Origin: Shewanella ulleungensis
GTDB lineage: Bacteria; Pseudomonadota; Gammaproteobacteria; Enterobacterales; Shewanellaceae
DNA: 64,000 nucleotides
Assembly (NCBI RefSeq): GCF_014648315.1
Contig: NZ_BMQW01000002.1
Location: 124,001-188,000, forward strand
Reading direction: 5' to 3'
This document shows positions 54,107 through 62,327 of this stretch, piece after piece. The notes beneath the pieces were generated by a model, which saw only the letters and a list, made by a program, of their open reading frames with translations, did not search any database and was not told the DNA's origin. Numbering within the stretch: the first letter of the stretch is position 1; every line of letters begins with the position of its first letter. The translations under genes were made by a program, and so were the position numbers.

Positions 54107-55360
54107 ATGGACAAGAAAACTAAAGGAGCATGGATTGTACATCATGCAGAAAAGTTAAAAACTGTAACAAATGCTGATAATGAATTTGAACAAATTAACT
54201 TCGCAGGAAAATGTGGGATTTTATTATCTAGTTTGTCATCCGACAGTCAGCATGTGCTTGATGAGGCTAGAGTTAGTGCACTAGCCCGCGCTGCGAATAT
54301 TAATGTTAGAACTGAGCTCCCATCTTTCATAAATGAATTGCAGAGACAGAGATTAATCTCTACAGGTACTAATGCCATTGAGGTGTTAGGAATGCAAGCT
54401 GGAAACGTTTTAGAGCACATTTCCAGAATTTTTGATGAATCGGAACCAAAAAATAAAGAGCAAGCTGTCATTGTGCTTGCTGAAAGTTGTTCTGAACTGC
54501 CAATGGATGAGAGTAGAGCCAAAGAATACATCTCTGATACATTTAAATTTGATAATAAAAATGTAAATGATCTGTTCCATAACGTTGAATACATTGGCTT
54601 TGTTGATAGCGAAGAAACATTTAATAATAAAAAATTACTTTTTAATGGGAATATTTTCAGGGGGGCTAACACGAAAAAAGCTTATGCTATCATAAGTGCG
54701 ATGAGTAGTATTGAAGCCGTAAAAATTCAAGATATTAATGATAGGTTGGCAAGGGATGGTTGCTTAAGCGTAAATATTGTGAAAAAGATTTTAGGTGATG
54801 AGTTATTTATAAAAGCTCAGTCAATAGCTTTATTCGACGTTAATGCAATCGGGAATGAAACTGGAAAGCATGAGTTCGTTACTAGACCATCTGCATTTAA
54901 TAAATACTCAAATTCGACAGTCGATGATGCATTTGATTTAGCTAAAGCATTTGTAACATCTTTAACATATGGTATGACCGCAAGATCATCTAATCAAGGC
55001 CGAATTCAAATGATAACTGTTCTGTTATCGAAATTGATCAATGGATATTGGATTGGTCCAGCAACTGCAATTGGTCAAGATTACCAAATACTCGAATTTA
55101 AAGGCGTGGTAAAAGTTGAGCGAGTTGTGGGCAATCAATGCAGAATGAAATTACTCAAACGTGAAGTTGGAGAGCTCGCTTTACAAGTTATTAATGACGG
55201 CGATGCAAGCCAGAATTCGTTGACATCACTACCTAGTGTATCTGCTACGACTTACCTAGCACCAGAATCAACTAGGCAATTAATACGTAAAAATCAAACA
55301 GGCCCTATGAAGCGTAATGTAGGCGAAATTTTGAATCAGCTCAGAACTGGAGGGATTTAA
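54107..55360 (+). CDS. Unrecognised protein, coupled to a nuclease-like gene
   Basis: A 417-residue protein that I do not recognise. The N-terminal part (about 50-90) has a helix-turn-helix-like pattern (ALARAANINVRTELPSFINELQRQRLIS), which may be a winged helix. The second half (about 190-300) is again helical with KKAYAIISAMSSIEAVKIQDIND. The C-terminus (about 325-385) is beta-rich with YQILEFKGVVKVERVVGNQCRMKLL. There is no signal peptide or membrane helix. Its stop TAA overlaps the ATG of the next gene, so both are made in a fixed ratio. A DNA-binding or sensor role for a nuclease partner is inference. Confidence 0.6.
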   Translation: MDKKTKGAWIVHHAEKLKTVTNADNEFEQINFAGKCGILLSSLSSDSQHVLDEARVSALARAANINVRTELPSFINELQRQRLISTGTNAIEVLGMQAGNVLEHISRIFDESEPKNKEQAVIVLAESCSELPMDESRAKEYISDTFKFDNKNVNDLFHNVEYIGFVDSEETFNNKKLLFNGNIFRGANTKKAYAIISAMSSIEAVKIQDINDRLARDGCLSVNIVKKILGDELFIKAQSIALFDVNAIGNETGKHEFVTRPSAFNKYSNSTVDDAFDLAKAFVTSLTYGMTARSSNQGRIQMITVLLSKLINGYWIGPATAIGQDYQILEFKGVVKVERVVGNQCRMKLLKREVGELALQVINDGDASQNSLTSLPSVSATTYLAPESTRQLIRKNQTGPMKRNVGEILNQLRTGGI

Positions 55361-56394
55361 TGTCAAAATTGGAGTTAAAAAAAGGCGAAAAAGCAGAAGA
55401 GAGGTTAAGATCTTATTTCCTCAATTTAGGATATTTTGTGGTTCGTTCTGTAAATGCTAGCTTTCAAGGCTTTGAGGTAACAGATGTCGATTTATTCCTT
55501 TATTCTAGAACATCGCCTATTTCACGAGAACGGACGAATGTAGATGTAAAAATGAAACAAAGACCTCAAGCATTGGAACGAATCTTTTGGACTAAGGGTT
55601 TACAAGACGTTTTGGGGCTTGAAAAGTGCATAGTTGCAACAACAGATAAAAGAAGTCATGTTGGCGATTTTGGAGCTAAAAATAGTGTTTTAGTCCTTGA
55701 TGGCAATTTCATGCAGAAATTAGATTCTGCTGAGCGTTTTTCTACAAACCGTTTGGATGAAGAAGAGTTCACTTCGTTGTTAGCAAATGCAACTTTAGGC
55801 GAGTTAGGTTGTGATTGGAAAAAAGAATTTGAGAAAGTCAAAGCTAATTTAATAACTAAATTAGACTTTGAAGGTTTGAATGAACTGTTAAATAGAATCA
55901 AATACTTTATGAATGAATGTTGCTCTGGCAATGGAAGTGAAGCGTGTTACAGAGCTCTTTACTCATCTATATCTTATTTTTTAATAACATTAGATTATTC
56001 ACTTAAAGATGTGAGTTATAAAGAACACAGAGAAAGGGTTTTGATTATTTCTGATGGGATTAGATTTGGAGAGAAAGGTAAAATAAAATCTGAGGAGATA
56101 GTGGCGATGTCATCCGCATTAATGGCATCATTTATGAATCGAGATGATTATGATGTAAACGCGATTAAAAATGAAGTTTATGCACAATTTATGGCGATAC
56201 CTGCGGATGATTTAGCTGAATACCTTGGTAGTACTAAAATAATGCAGCGTTTACTTCCTATGGCTATTGAATTTGAAGGACTTGCTTACAATAGAGAGTT
56301 TTGCAGTCCAATTTACGCTAGCACAGAGATACAGTCTATTATTGGATTACTTTGTGATTTTAACTCTCTAGATAGGAAGCAAATATTGATCTAA
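55360..56394 (+). CDS. PD-(D/E)XK-like predicted nuclease
   Basis: A 344-residue protein with a likely PD-(D/E)XK core at the N-terminus: E14 in the first helix, VTDVDLFLYS (Asp 44), then NVDVKMK (Asp 62 and Lys 64), as in restriction-type nucleases. The remainder (about 130-340) is helical and unrecognised. It starts within the stop of the 417-residue gene and has GGAGGGA in front. Low GC and lack of homologues I can name suggest recent transfer. The pair looks like a restriction or defence module, but the core is predicted from motifs only. Confidence 0.62.
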   Translation: MSKLELKKGEKAEERLRSYFLNLGYFVVRSVNASFQGFEVTDVDLFLYSRTSPISRERTNVDVKMKQRPQALERIFWTKGLQDVLGLEKCIVATTDKRSHVGDFGAKNSVLVLDGNFMQKLDSAERFSTNRLDEEEFTSLLANATLGELGCDWKKEFEKVKANLITKLDFEGLNELLNRIKYFMNECCSGNGSEACYRALYSSISYFLITLDYSLKDVSYKEHRERVLIISDGIRFGEKGKIKSEEIVAMSSALMASFMNRDDYDVNAIKNEVYAQFMAIPADDLAEYLGSTKIMQRLLPMAIEFEGLAYNREFCSPIYASTEIQSIIGLLCDFNSLDRKQILI

Positions 56395-56533
56395 CAACAT
56401 ATAATCTTGGCGCTGGAGATCTATATTTTTCAACGTCAAGAATGTTGTTTCAAAAGGAAAGCCCTAACTCGCTGTTCTTCTTAGTGTTAAAAGTTAACCT
56501 GTATGGCTCCCGTCAGACTCTTACCCCATTTAC

Positions 56534-56552
56534 TTTAAGTTTACTCTGACCC
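56534..56552. repeat. 19-bp direct repeat, left copy (Y1-type end signature)
   Basis: TTTAAGTTTACTCTGACCC here recurs exactly at 57185-57203. A related CAGACTCTTACCCCATTTA lies 20 bases to the left. Such strings often flank Y1 (REP-associated) transposase genes in Shewanella, by my recollection. Confidence 0.7.
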
Positions 56553-56607
56553 ATTTACTTCTTGATTCTCATAGGTTAAGAATAACAAATTACGTAGGAA
56601 TATGATG

Positions 56608-56991
56608 TTACTCGATAGGCCAAGGCTTGCTTTCACCAAAAATAGTCTCAATTCCCTCTTTTATTTCCGATATATCATCCAAGTACAGTACTCTGAGATT
56701 TTTTATCGCTCGCGAGCAGGCTACATAGAGCAAGTTTTTTGTATTAATGTGCTTTTCTTCCATCCCAGGAACAGCAAATAAGCGATCTCTTTCCTTCGCT
56801 CCTTGTTGTACAACATTAAAATAGTGTTTAAATTTATCTTTATTCATACGGCCAAAACTATGCTCTAGGATGATGGCGACATTCTTGTACTCTTCACCCT
56901 TAGTGCCATTATAGGTATGGTAGCTAATATCATCAGCTTCAATACCATCAATAAAGTTAACCCAGTTTATTAAGGACGTGAATTTCAACAT
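56608..56991 (-). pseudogene. C-terminal fragment of a UvrD-like helicase
   Basis: The open frame encodes only the end of a superfamily 1 helicase: HTYNGTKGEEYKNVAIIL (motif V region) and NLLYVACSRAIKNLRVLY (motif VI). All upstream parts, including Walker A, are missing. The helicase reading begins abruptly at about 56974, where it abuts a truncated Y1 transposase in another frame, so this is a relic. The fragment may once have been part of a defence helicase such as those paired with OLD-family nucleases, which cannot be decided. Confidence 0.75.
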
Positions 56992-57133
56992 GAAATTTAC
57001 GTGAGTATTCTTTTAGCCAACCAGCATAGGCTTTGAAATCTTGTTCAGAAGTGAAACAAACTTGGCGATTATTACCGCGCTGAATAATATGCTGTGGGAT
57101 CCCGACAGGGCAAATCCTTGGTTTTCTTGGCAT
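56974..57133 (-). pseudogene. Truncated Y1 (REP-associated) transposase
   Basis: From an ATG at 57131-57133, about 53 codons on the minus strand read MPRKPRICPVGIPQHIIQRG, then NNRQVCFTSEQDFKAYAGWL, KEYSRKFHVEIHV, which is the conserved start of Y1/TnpA-REP-type transposases. The next residues of the family (WVFMTNHVHLL, the HUH motif) are absent, as the sequence changes into the helicase fragment. It is a broken gene. The ribosome-binding region GGAAGTTACAC is intact. Confidence 0.82.
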
Positions 57134-57184
57134 GTGTAACTTCCATGTTCAAAGTGACTTGAACTAGAGAGTATAGCTAAGAAA

Positions 57185-57203
57185 TTTAAGTTTACTCTGA
57201 CCC
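57185..57203. repeat. 19-bp direct repeat, right copy
   Basis: Exact second copy of the string at 56534-56552. The two enclose about 650 bases carrying both broken genes. Confidence 0.7.
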
Positions 57204-57377
57204 CACTTATTATCATTAGGCTCTACCCCCACTTAGGAACTTATGCCCTTATGTGATGTCAATGATAAGTACAACAAAGTGACTGCTTTAAATTAAAAAA
57301 GAGTATATTTAAATTTTCCTGAAGAAATTTTAAATAGATTTAAAATTAGTTTGTTTTTAACGAGGTATTTAAGGGTT

Positions 57378-57962
57378 ATGAAGCGTATATTTGTATTTTT
57401 AATGATTGTTTGGGTTGTTTCTGGGTGCAGTAGTATACCGCTAACAACAATGTATAAAATGATGAGTGTCAATCCATTAGAACTTGAACCAGGTGAGATT
57501 GTTGTCGCTGTTCAAGCCCCGAATGGAATAGTTGTTAATAATAACGATGTAGTGATTAAATTTAACTTTAAAACTAATGACCCTAACTATAGTTTTGAGC
57601 ATGAATATTTTGTAAAAGTGAATGACCAATATGTATTACCTGATGAGTTGAGAAAAAAAAGCAATATTGACAGTAAGTTTTTTATTTTACAATTGAAAAA
57701 AGATGATGCGTTAAAAATGCTACATGGACAGGACATTGTAAAGAAATATAGAATTAACAATAGTGATGGTGCTGGTAGTTTTAATCTTAGCGTCGAGTCT
57801 GCATGTAAAAATAGTCAGTTCTCCAATAATAATAATGAATTAAATGTGTATTTAAAACTTAATGACAATGATGATTTTTTTACATTTATGGAAGACCTAA
57901 ACGTGTTAGAGCTCGGTGAAGATAATCCTAGTTATTTTAAACCTATTACGCTTTGTACGTAG
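57378..57962 (+). CDS. Hypothetical lipoprotein
   Basis: A 194-residue protein with a signal peptide and a lipobox VSGC (Cys near 17 from MKRIFVFLM). The rest is a soluble, beta-rich domain that I do not recognise (EIVVAVQAPNGIVVNNNDVVIKFNFKTN). The ATG at 57378 is chosen because the signal begins there; a frame from 57351 adds nine residues. The base composition is AT-rich like the rest of the island. It lies between the helicase/Y1 remnants and the right direct repeat, alone. Confidence 0.6.
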   Translation: MKRIFVFLMIVWVVSGCSSIPLTTMYKMMSVNPLELEPGEIVVAVQAPNGIVVNNNDVVIKFNFKTNDPNYSFEHEYFVKVNDQYVLPDELRKKSNIDSKFFILQLKKDDALKMLHGQDIVKKYRINNSDGAGSFNLSVESACKNSQFSNNNNELNVYLKLNDNDDFFTFMEDLNVLELGEDNPSYFKPITLCT

Positions 57963-58041
57963 GCACAAGTAACATAACAAATAACATAGACATCCATAAT
58001 TATTGCAGTGTATACCTTATAATGCTCCACCATTCATTGAG

Positions 58042-58250
58042 CTTTCAATTGCAGAGAACAGACTTTGTCGGCGAGTTTTGTGCGCTTTTTGCGTTTGCGG
58101 GAAGGAGGGGGGTGACAAGCGATAGGCATTTTGATAAAACTTGTTTCGCATTCATGGCATTTACTCGTGGTAATATTTGTTTGGCGATAAATTTGATCAC
58201 CAAATGCCATGAATGTTCCTCAGTGTTTAACCTATCTCATTATTTTATTG
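58042..58250 (+). repeat. Right copy of the ~208-bp direct repeat
   Basis: This is the partner of 53123-53330, including the 14-bp inverted repeat (58149-58162 with 58202-58215). It lies before the terminator of the deaminase gene. Homology fades near a shared TTCGTCAGA. Confidence 0.9.
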
Positions 58251-58356
58251 ATTTTTTTGGTGGTTCGTCAGATTTTGCCCTCATCTATTTCATGCCATGC
58301 GCGAATGTTAAAACTGCGTCATTCCCGCAACATTTTTTATTGGGAATTAAAGCATT

Positions 58357-58386
58357 AAAAAAGCGAACAGATTAGTTCGCTTTTTT
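58357..58386. terminator. Bidirectional terminator after the deaminase gene
   Basis: AAAAAAGCGAAC (58357-58368) pairs with GTTCGCTTTTTT (58375-58386). Confidence 0.88.
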
Positions 58387-58403
58387 ATGAGTGTACTAAT
58401 AAT

Positions 58404-60128
58404 CTATTGAATGAATGTTATTTCATCTGCGAATAAAACACCTTCTTTTTTACCTTTAACAACTTTGAAACTAACTTTAGTATCATTTGATATTAATTTC
58501 TCATCACTTTTATTATGTAAGTTTGTAACTCGAAAGAAATAATCATTTTCATGTTCTGTGAATGCATTTATACAGCCGTATCCACCTTTCTTATGGAAAA
58601 ACTTTATTGTCGATTCAATAGTTTTGTTATCAGGAATTGAGGGTTTCGGTATAATTAAATTAGTCAAAGTGTTTATGTATTCATTTTCATTGAGCTCAGT
58701 GATTAATATATTTACTTTAACCCTTAGTTGTGTGTCTTTGTGTCTATCAAATATTATTGATTGCGAATTTTCTTTACGTGTTATCGGTGTACCATCGCCT
58801 AGTTTCATTGAAAATAGATCTTGATATCTTTTAGGCCCGATACCAGTGAACGCTACGAACTTAACTTTATTGTTACATGTTGTCTCAGTATCAGTAATAC
58901 TATCATTATGTAGCTCAATCGCTTTGCTTTTAGGGTATGGCTCAATATAAAAAACTTTATCTATACCCGAGGCAACGATATGTTTTGCACAATTGTGACA
59001 AGGATAGGTAGTGCAATACATTGTTGCCCTATTTACTGGTATTCCATTTCTTGCAGCTGACATTAGTGCTGACATTTCAGCATGTACCGCTCTACCAAAT
59101 TCAGTAATATCGCCTAGTCTTGTTGAGTCAATTAATTTAAATAATTCCTCACTTTCAAGATTTGGCACTTTATCTTGTAAGCTTTGAATAATTTCATTGA
59201 TAATCTTATCTTTTTCCTCAGCATTTTTATCACCGCCAAGTGTATAGTCGCGTTTATCTTCAAAATCCTTTGGTTCTGCAGTTCCATCATATGCTATATA
59301 TGGTATATCAGGCCAATAATGTCCACCGCCAAACCTAGGTACATCGTTCGAGCCCATTGCAATAATGTCATTATGCTCGTTTGCTATTGCTGAACCGACT
59401 TGTCTTGATAAGTCAGCGGAGCGAAGTGAAGACATATAGGCAAGAAACATACTATGTTCATCGGGTGTTGGCGTTACAATAGGTGCCCCAAAAATCAAAT
59501 CAACAAACCTTTCTAAATATGAAAATACAATTTTACTATTATCTTCACTAAGGTTTAAAAATAAATCAGAAAGCTGAAATGCTTTGTTTGTTTGATTTCC
59601 GTATTTATTATATTTTTTTGCTTGTTTATCAAAATCTTCATCGACCATTTTTTTTGCTAGTTCTGGGTCATCAGTTTCAATTGTTTTCTGCTTTAATCGA
59701 TCTTCATATGGAGAGGTTACTCCTATGGTATAAAAGCATTTACCATAGACCTGTTTTAATCTTTCAATTTCTTCTGGTCTTTTTAGACTGTCAAGTATAT
59801 AAACTTTACATTTGTTATTTATTACTCTGTTATTTTTTAAATGTTTAATTACTAAGGATGAGAATATCTCTAGGCAATAATCATTATTAGCATTCTCTTC
59901 TCGAATACTCCCCATTGAAATGCTGGTGCTATCTAATTCGTTACGTTTTAGGCTTCCTGTATTCCCGTTTAATATATTCGGTAAGTTACTTACTTGTACC
60001 ACTTCTGATATGAAATTGAATCTATTAATTGATTCCGTTAGTTTTGCTATAACTTTATCTAAATCAACACCAATTGGTGCAACTAATCCAATAATAACTT
60101 CCTGATAATTAGTTTCTGTTTTGTTCAA
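58404..60128 (-). CDS. Anti-phage dCTP deaminase-like protein with C-terminal cold-shock domain
   Basis: A 574-residue protein resembling anti-phage dCTP deaminases (AvcD/DCD group). Residues 8-215 form the P-loop-like N-domain with a degenerate GLVAPIGVDLDKV. Residues 225-440 form the deaminase with zinc ligands H349-A-E351 and P376-C377..C380. These deplete dCTP during phage infection. Unusually, residues about 505-573 look like a cold-shock/OB domain (IKFFHKKGGYGCI, YFFRVTNL, VSFKV). Start is TTG (60128) with AAGGA upstream. In the AvcID system a noncoding RNA AvcI precedes avcD; here only 61 bases separate it from the NERD gene, so no such space exists. Motif reading is secure, function inferred. 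Confidence 0.82.
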   Translation of the reverse strand: MNKTETNYQEVIIGLVAPIGVDLDKVIAKLTESINRFNFISEVVQVSNLPNILNGNTGSLKRNELDSTSISMGSIREENANNDYCLEIFSSLVIKHLKNNRVINNKCKVYILDSLKRPEEIERLKQVYGKCFYTIGVTSPYEDRLKQKTIETDDPELAKKMVDEDFDKQAKKYNKYGNQTNKAFQLSDLFLNLSEDNSKIVFSYLERFVDLIFGAPIVTPTPDEHSMFLAYMSSLRSADLSRQVGSAIANEHNDIIAMGSNDVPRFGGGHYWPDIPYIAYDGTAEPKDFEDKRDYTLGGDKNAEEKDKIINEIIQSLQDKVPNLESEELFKLIDSTRLGDITEFGRAVHAEMSALMSAARNGIPVNRATMYCTTYPCHNCAKHIVASGIDKVFYIEPYPKSKAIELHNDSITDTETTCNNKVKFVAFTGIGPKRYQDLFSMKLGDGTPITRKENSQSIIFDRHKDTQLRVKVNILITELNENEYINTLTNLIIPKPSIPDNKTIESTIKFFHKKGGYGCINAFTEHENDYFFRVTNLHNKSDEKLISNDTKVSFKVVKGKKEGVLFADEITFIQ

Positions 60129-60189
60129 AATATATATCCTTATAAGTTACAACAATAATTTTTTTGTGATTAAAACTGTTCAATAACCA

Positions 60190-61107
60190 TCATTTCCCAG
60201 CTGCACTCTTACTCAAACACCGCTGCGCCACTTGATACACAATGGCTTCGACTTGTTGTTGGCTGAGTGTTTGGGTTACTTCTTTATTCGATCTAAGCGC
60301 TGGTATGGTTTTGACCAGCTGTTTGTGATTTAAGATGGGGAATGGTGGCTTTGTTTGGCTTGTAACATACCAGCCGGGGAATACTAGTACTGGACTGGCA
60401 AACACTTGCTGGCCGGTGGCTTTGGTGAGCCATTTACTGACCCATGTTGCTTGGCGAGTTGCTTGTTCTATTGGCTTGGTTTCTGTCCAAGACGGGAAGT
60501 GTAAACGGCCGTCTTTATAAAATAGTTGGTAGTCTTTACCTTGGGTTGCGCTAGTCGATTTGCTGTCGCGTTTGCGCTTGTGGCGGCCTTTGGTTTCGAT
60601 GGCGAATACGCCATTTTTACCTATTGCTAAATGATCGATGTTAAAGCCGTCGGCTTGTATGTCGTGAAACACTTGATAGCCCAAAGCTTGTAAGCCGATT
60701 AGCTCATTGGCAGTGGCGATTTCTGCTGTGTGGCCTAGGCGTAATTTGGTGAGTTTAGAAATAGTTTTCCACGTTTTGTAGCCGCAGTATGTCAACCCAA
60801 TAAAGGCTATTAAAGCAAAAACATATGGAAATGTATTGTCGTTAATATGCTTAACAATACTTTCGTATGCAAACGGGAATGTCACTATTATTACGGCCAT
60901 CGTTAAGCCGGAGATTAGATCAAACTGTAAGTCTTGAATTTGTTGCTGTAAGCCAAATGCGGGGATGCGCTGAAGTTGATCGCGATCGACAGGCAGCTTT
61001 ACAGTGTAGTCTCGGTATTTAAGCATTAGGTGCATAATTAACACCATCATAAACATGCCCGAAAGTAAGATGATGGTGGCGAATACATTGGTAAACAAGC
61101 TTGTCAT
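60190..61107 (-). CDS. NERD-domain membrane protein
   Basis: A 305-residue protein with three membrane segments (about 5-30, 65-82, 92-110) and a cytoplasmic NERD (nuclease-related) domain at about 128-235. The core is ATANELIGLQALGYQVFHD, FNIDHLAIGKNGVFAIETKGR, which keeps the Asp and Glu-x-Lys of the nuclease fold. The remaining part is Lys/Gln-rich, with VLVFPGWYV. NERD proteins are thought to act in DNA processing and sometimes accompany defence genes. It is upstream of the deaminase on the same strand with a 61-base gap, so co-transcription is possible. Its composition is more like the core genome. Confidence 0.82.
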   Translation of the reverse strand: MTSLFTNVFATIILLSGMFMMVLIMHLMLKYRDYTVKLPVDRDQLQRIPAFGLQQQIQDLQFDLISGLTMAVIIVTFPFAYESIVKHINDNTFPYVFALIAFIGLTYCGYKTWKTISKLTKLRLGHTAEIATANELIGLQALGYQVFHDIQADGFNIDHLAIGKNGVFAIETKGRHKRKRDSKSTSATQGKDYQLFYKDGRLHFPSWTETKPIEQATRQATWVSKWLTKATGQQVFASPVLVFPGWYVTSQTKPPFPILNHKQLVKTIPALRSNKEVTQTLSQQQVEAIVYQVAQRCLSKSAAGK

Positions 61108-61161
61108 TGTCGTCCTTGATATAAAATGAGTCTTATATGACTCGTTTTATAAATTTAATCG

Positions 61162-61710
61162 TTAACCAATAGCTCGACATTTTTTTAACTCAGCACTGTA
61201 AGCTTCAGTTAGTTCATTATGCTTACGCGTGAATTCTTTAATATCTTTGCGATATTTGGTTCTTATTTCAGCAGATTCAGCGTGATACTTTTCGCTTGTT
61301 TTTTTGCAGCCTAGTCTCACATTTTCAGCATCATTGAAATCCATTTCGGCTTTAACTTGTATTTCACTTAGCTGCTGTTGAGAAATTCGTTCGTAAGTTT
61401 TTTTTCCAATAAAGAGTTTCTTGTTATCAGGTGATAAGGCAATCGGTTGTATGCCCATAATGGATAATTTCTCATTATTATTTTGTAATAGGGTAGGTTT
61501 CGACGGCCTTATTTCTTTACCCCATAAATCTAACCCAGTTTTGTTTAGAATATTTTCACTAAAAAAATAATTATCACCATCTTTTGATATTTCTGCAACT
61601 TTAAGGACTTTACTATCAATAGGTTGCCAGTAACCTATATGATTGTCCATTGAGTTACCGCCACAACCAATGAGCAAAATACTGATACAAAACAAAAATA
61701 ACTTCTTCAT
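61162..61710 (-). CDS. Hypothetical lipoprotein
   Basis: A 182-residue protein beginning MKKLFLFCISILLIGCGG, a signal peptide with lipobox LIGC (Cys 16). The mature part begins with a beta-rich section (about 20-110) and ends with a helical, charged region (about 115-182) that looks like a coiled coil with two cysteines. I do not recognise the family. It is 54 bases upstream of the NERD gene on the same strand. Confidence 0.6.
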   Translation of the reverse strand: MKKLFLFCISILLIGCGGNSMDNHIGYWQPIDSKVLKVAEISKDGDNYFFSENILNKTGLDLWGKEIRPSKPTLLQNNNEKLSIMGIQPIALSPDNKKLFIGKKTYERISQQQLSEIQVKAEMDFNDAENVRLGCKKTSEKYHAESAEIRTKYRKDIKEFTRKHNELTEAYSAELKKCRAIG

Positions 61711-62181
61711 ATGCTCTAACTTCCTTGTTGATATAAAATAGACTAGAAATAAGTGGGTAGAGTAAATCTTTTAAAATCTACTTCTGTTTCAAATTTTCAC
61801 CTGAAATGCATCAAAAAGATCAAAAGGGGAGGGAGTTAAGCGGTGTGCTGTGGCTTTGTGTAAACGATAGCGCGGTGGCTATGGTTTCATCCCTGATTCT
61901 GATTTGATCACTTGTGTCGCTTTGACTGCATTCCTTGTGTGTTCAGACAATAACCGATTTTTACGCTTTTATTCAATCTATTTTTAATCATTCTGTATCA
62001 ATTATGTCAAAAATATCATTGCAGAATAATGGTTTGTATCAGTGTGTATCTTAATGGCTTGCAGTAAAGGAAGTGCTTGGTCTGTTGTGTTAGTCAGCTT
62101 CGCTAGTGAGTCGCGCTAGTCTGCTGTTTTAATCGATAAGCGTTATCTTTACAGCTACCATTTACCCTAATACTACACATA
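61711..62181. other. Non-coding gap before the aceA terminator
   Basis: About 470 bases with no gene that I can see on either strand. Nothing in it suggests an RNA gene or mobile end. Confidence 0.5.
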
Positions 62182-62211
62182 AAAAGGCCTGCTTATTTAA
62201 GCAGGCCTTTT
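62182..62211. terminator. aceA terminator
   Basis: AAAAGGCCTGCTT (62182-62194) pairs with its complement at 62199-62211, a 13-bp stem, 117 bases after the aceA stop on the minus strand. Confidence 0.8.
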
Positions 62212-62327
62212 GGGTTTAGCTTTGGCTGTCGGCGACGTTCACTTCAAAAACATCGCTTAAGCTAGTCACTATTTGGGTTAATCAATTTCTTCACAAGCAG
62301 TTATAAAATCAGACTGTAAAAGTGGTC

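Noticed and set aside
57013..57216. Minus-strand frame in the transposase remnant
   Set aside because: It is a shadow; the true relic is in another frame starting at the ATG near 57131-57133.
60129..60189. AvcI-type noncoding RNA before the deaminase gene
   Set aside because: The gap is only 61 bases and shows no structured RNA beyond a ribosome-binding region. An RNA overlapping the NERD gene remains possible.
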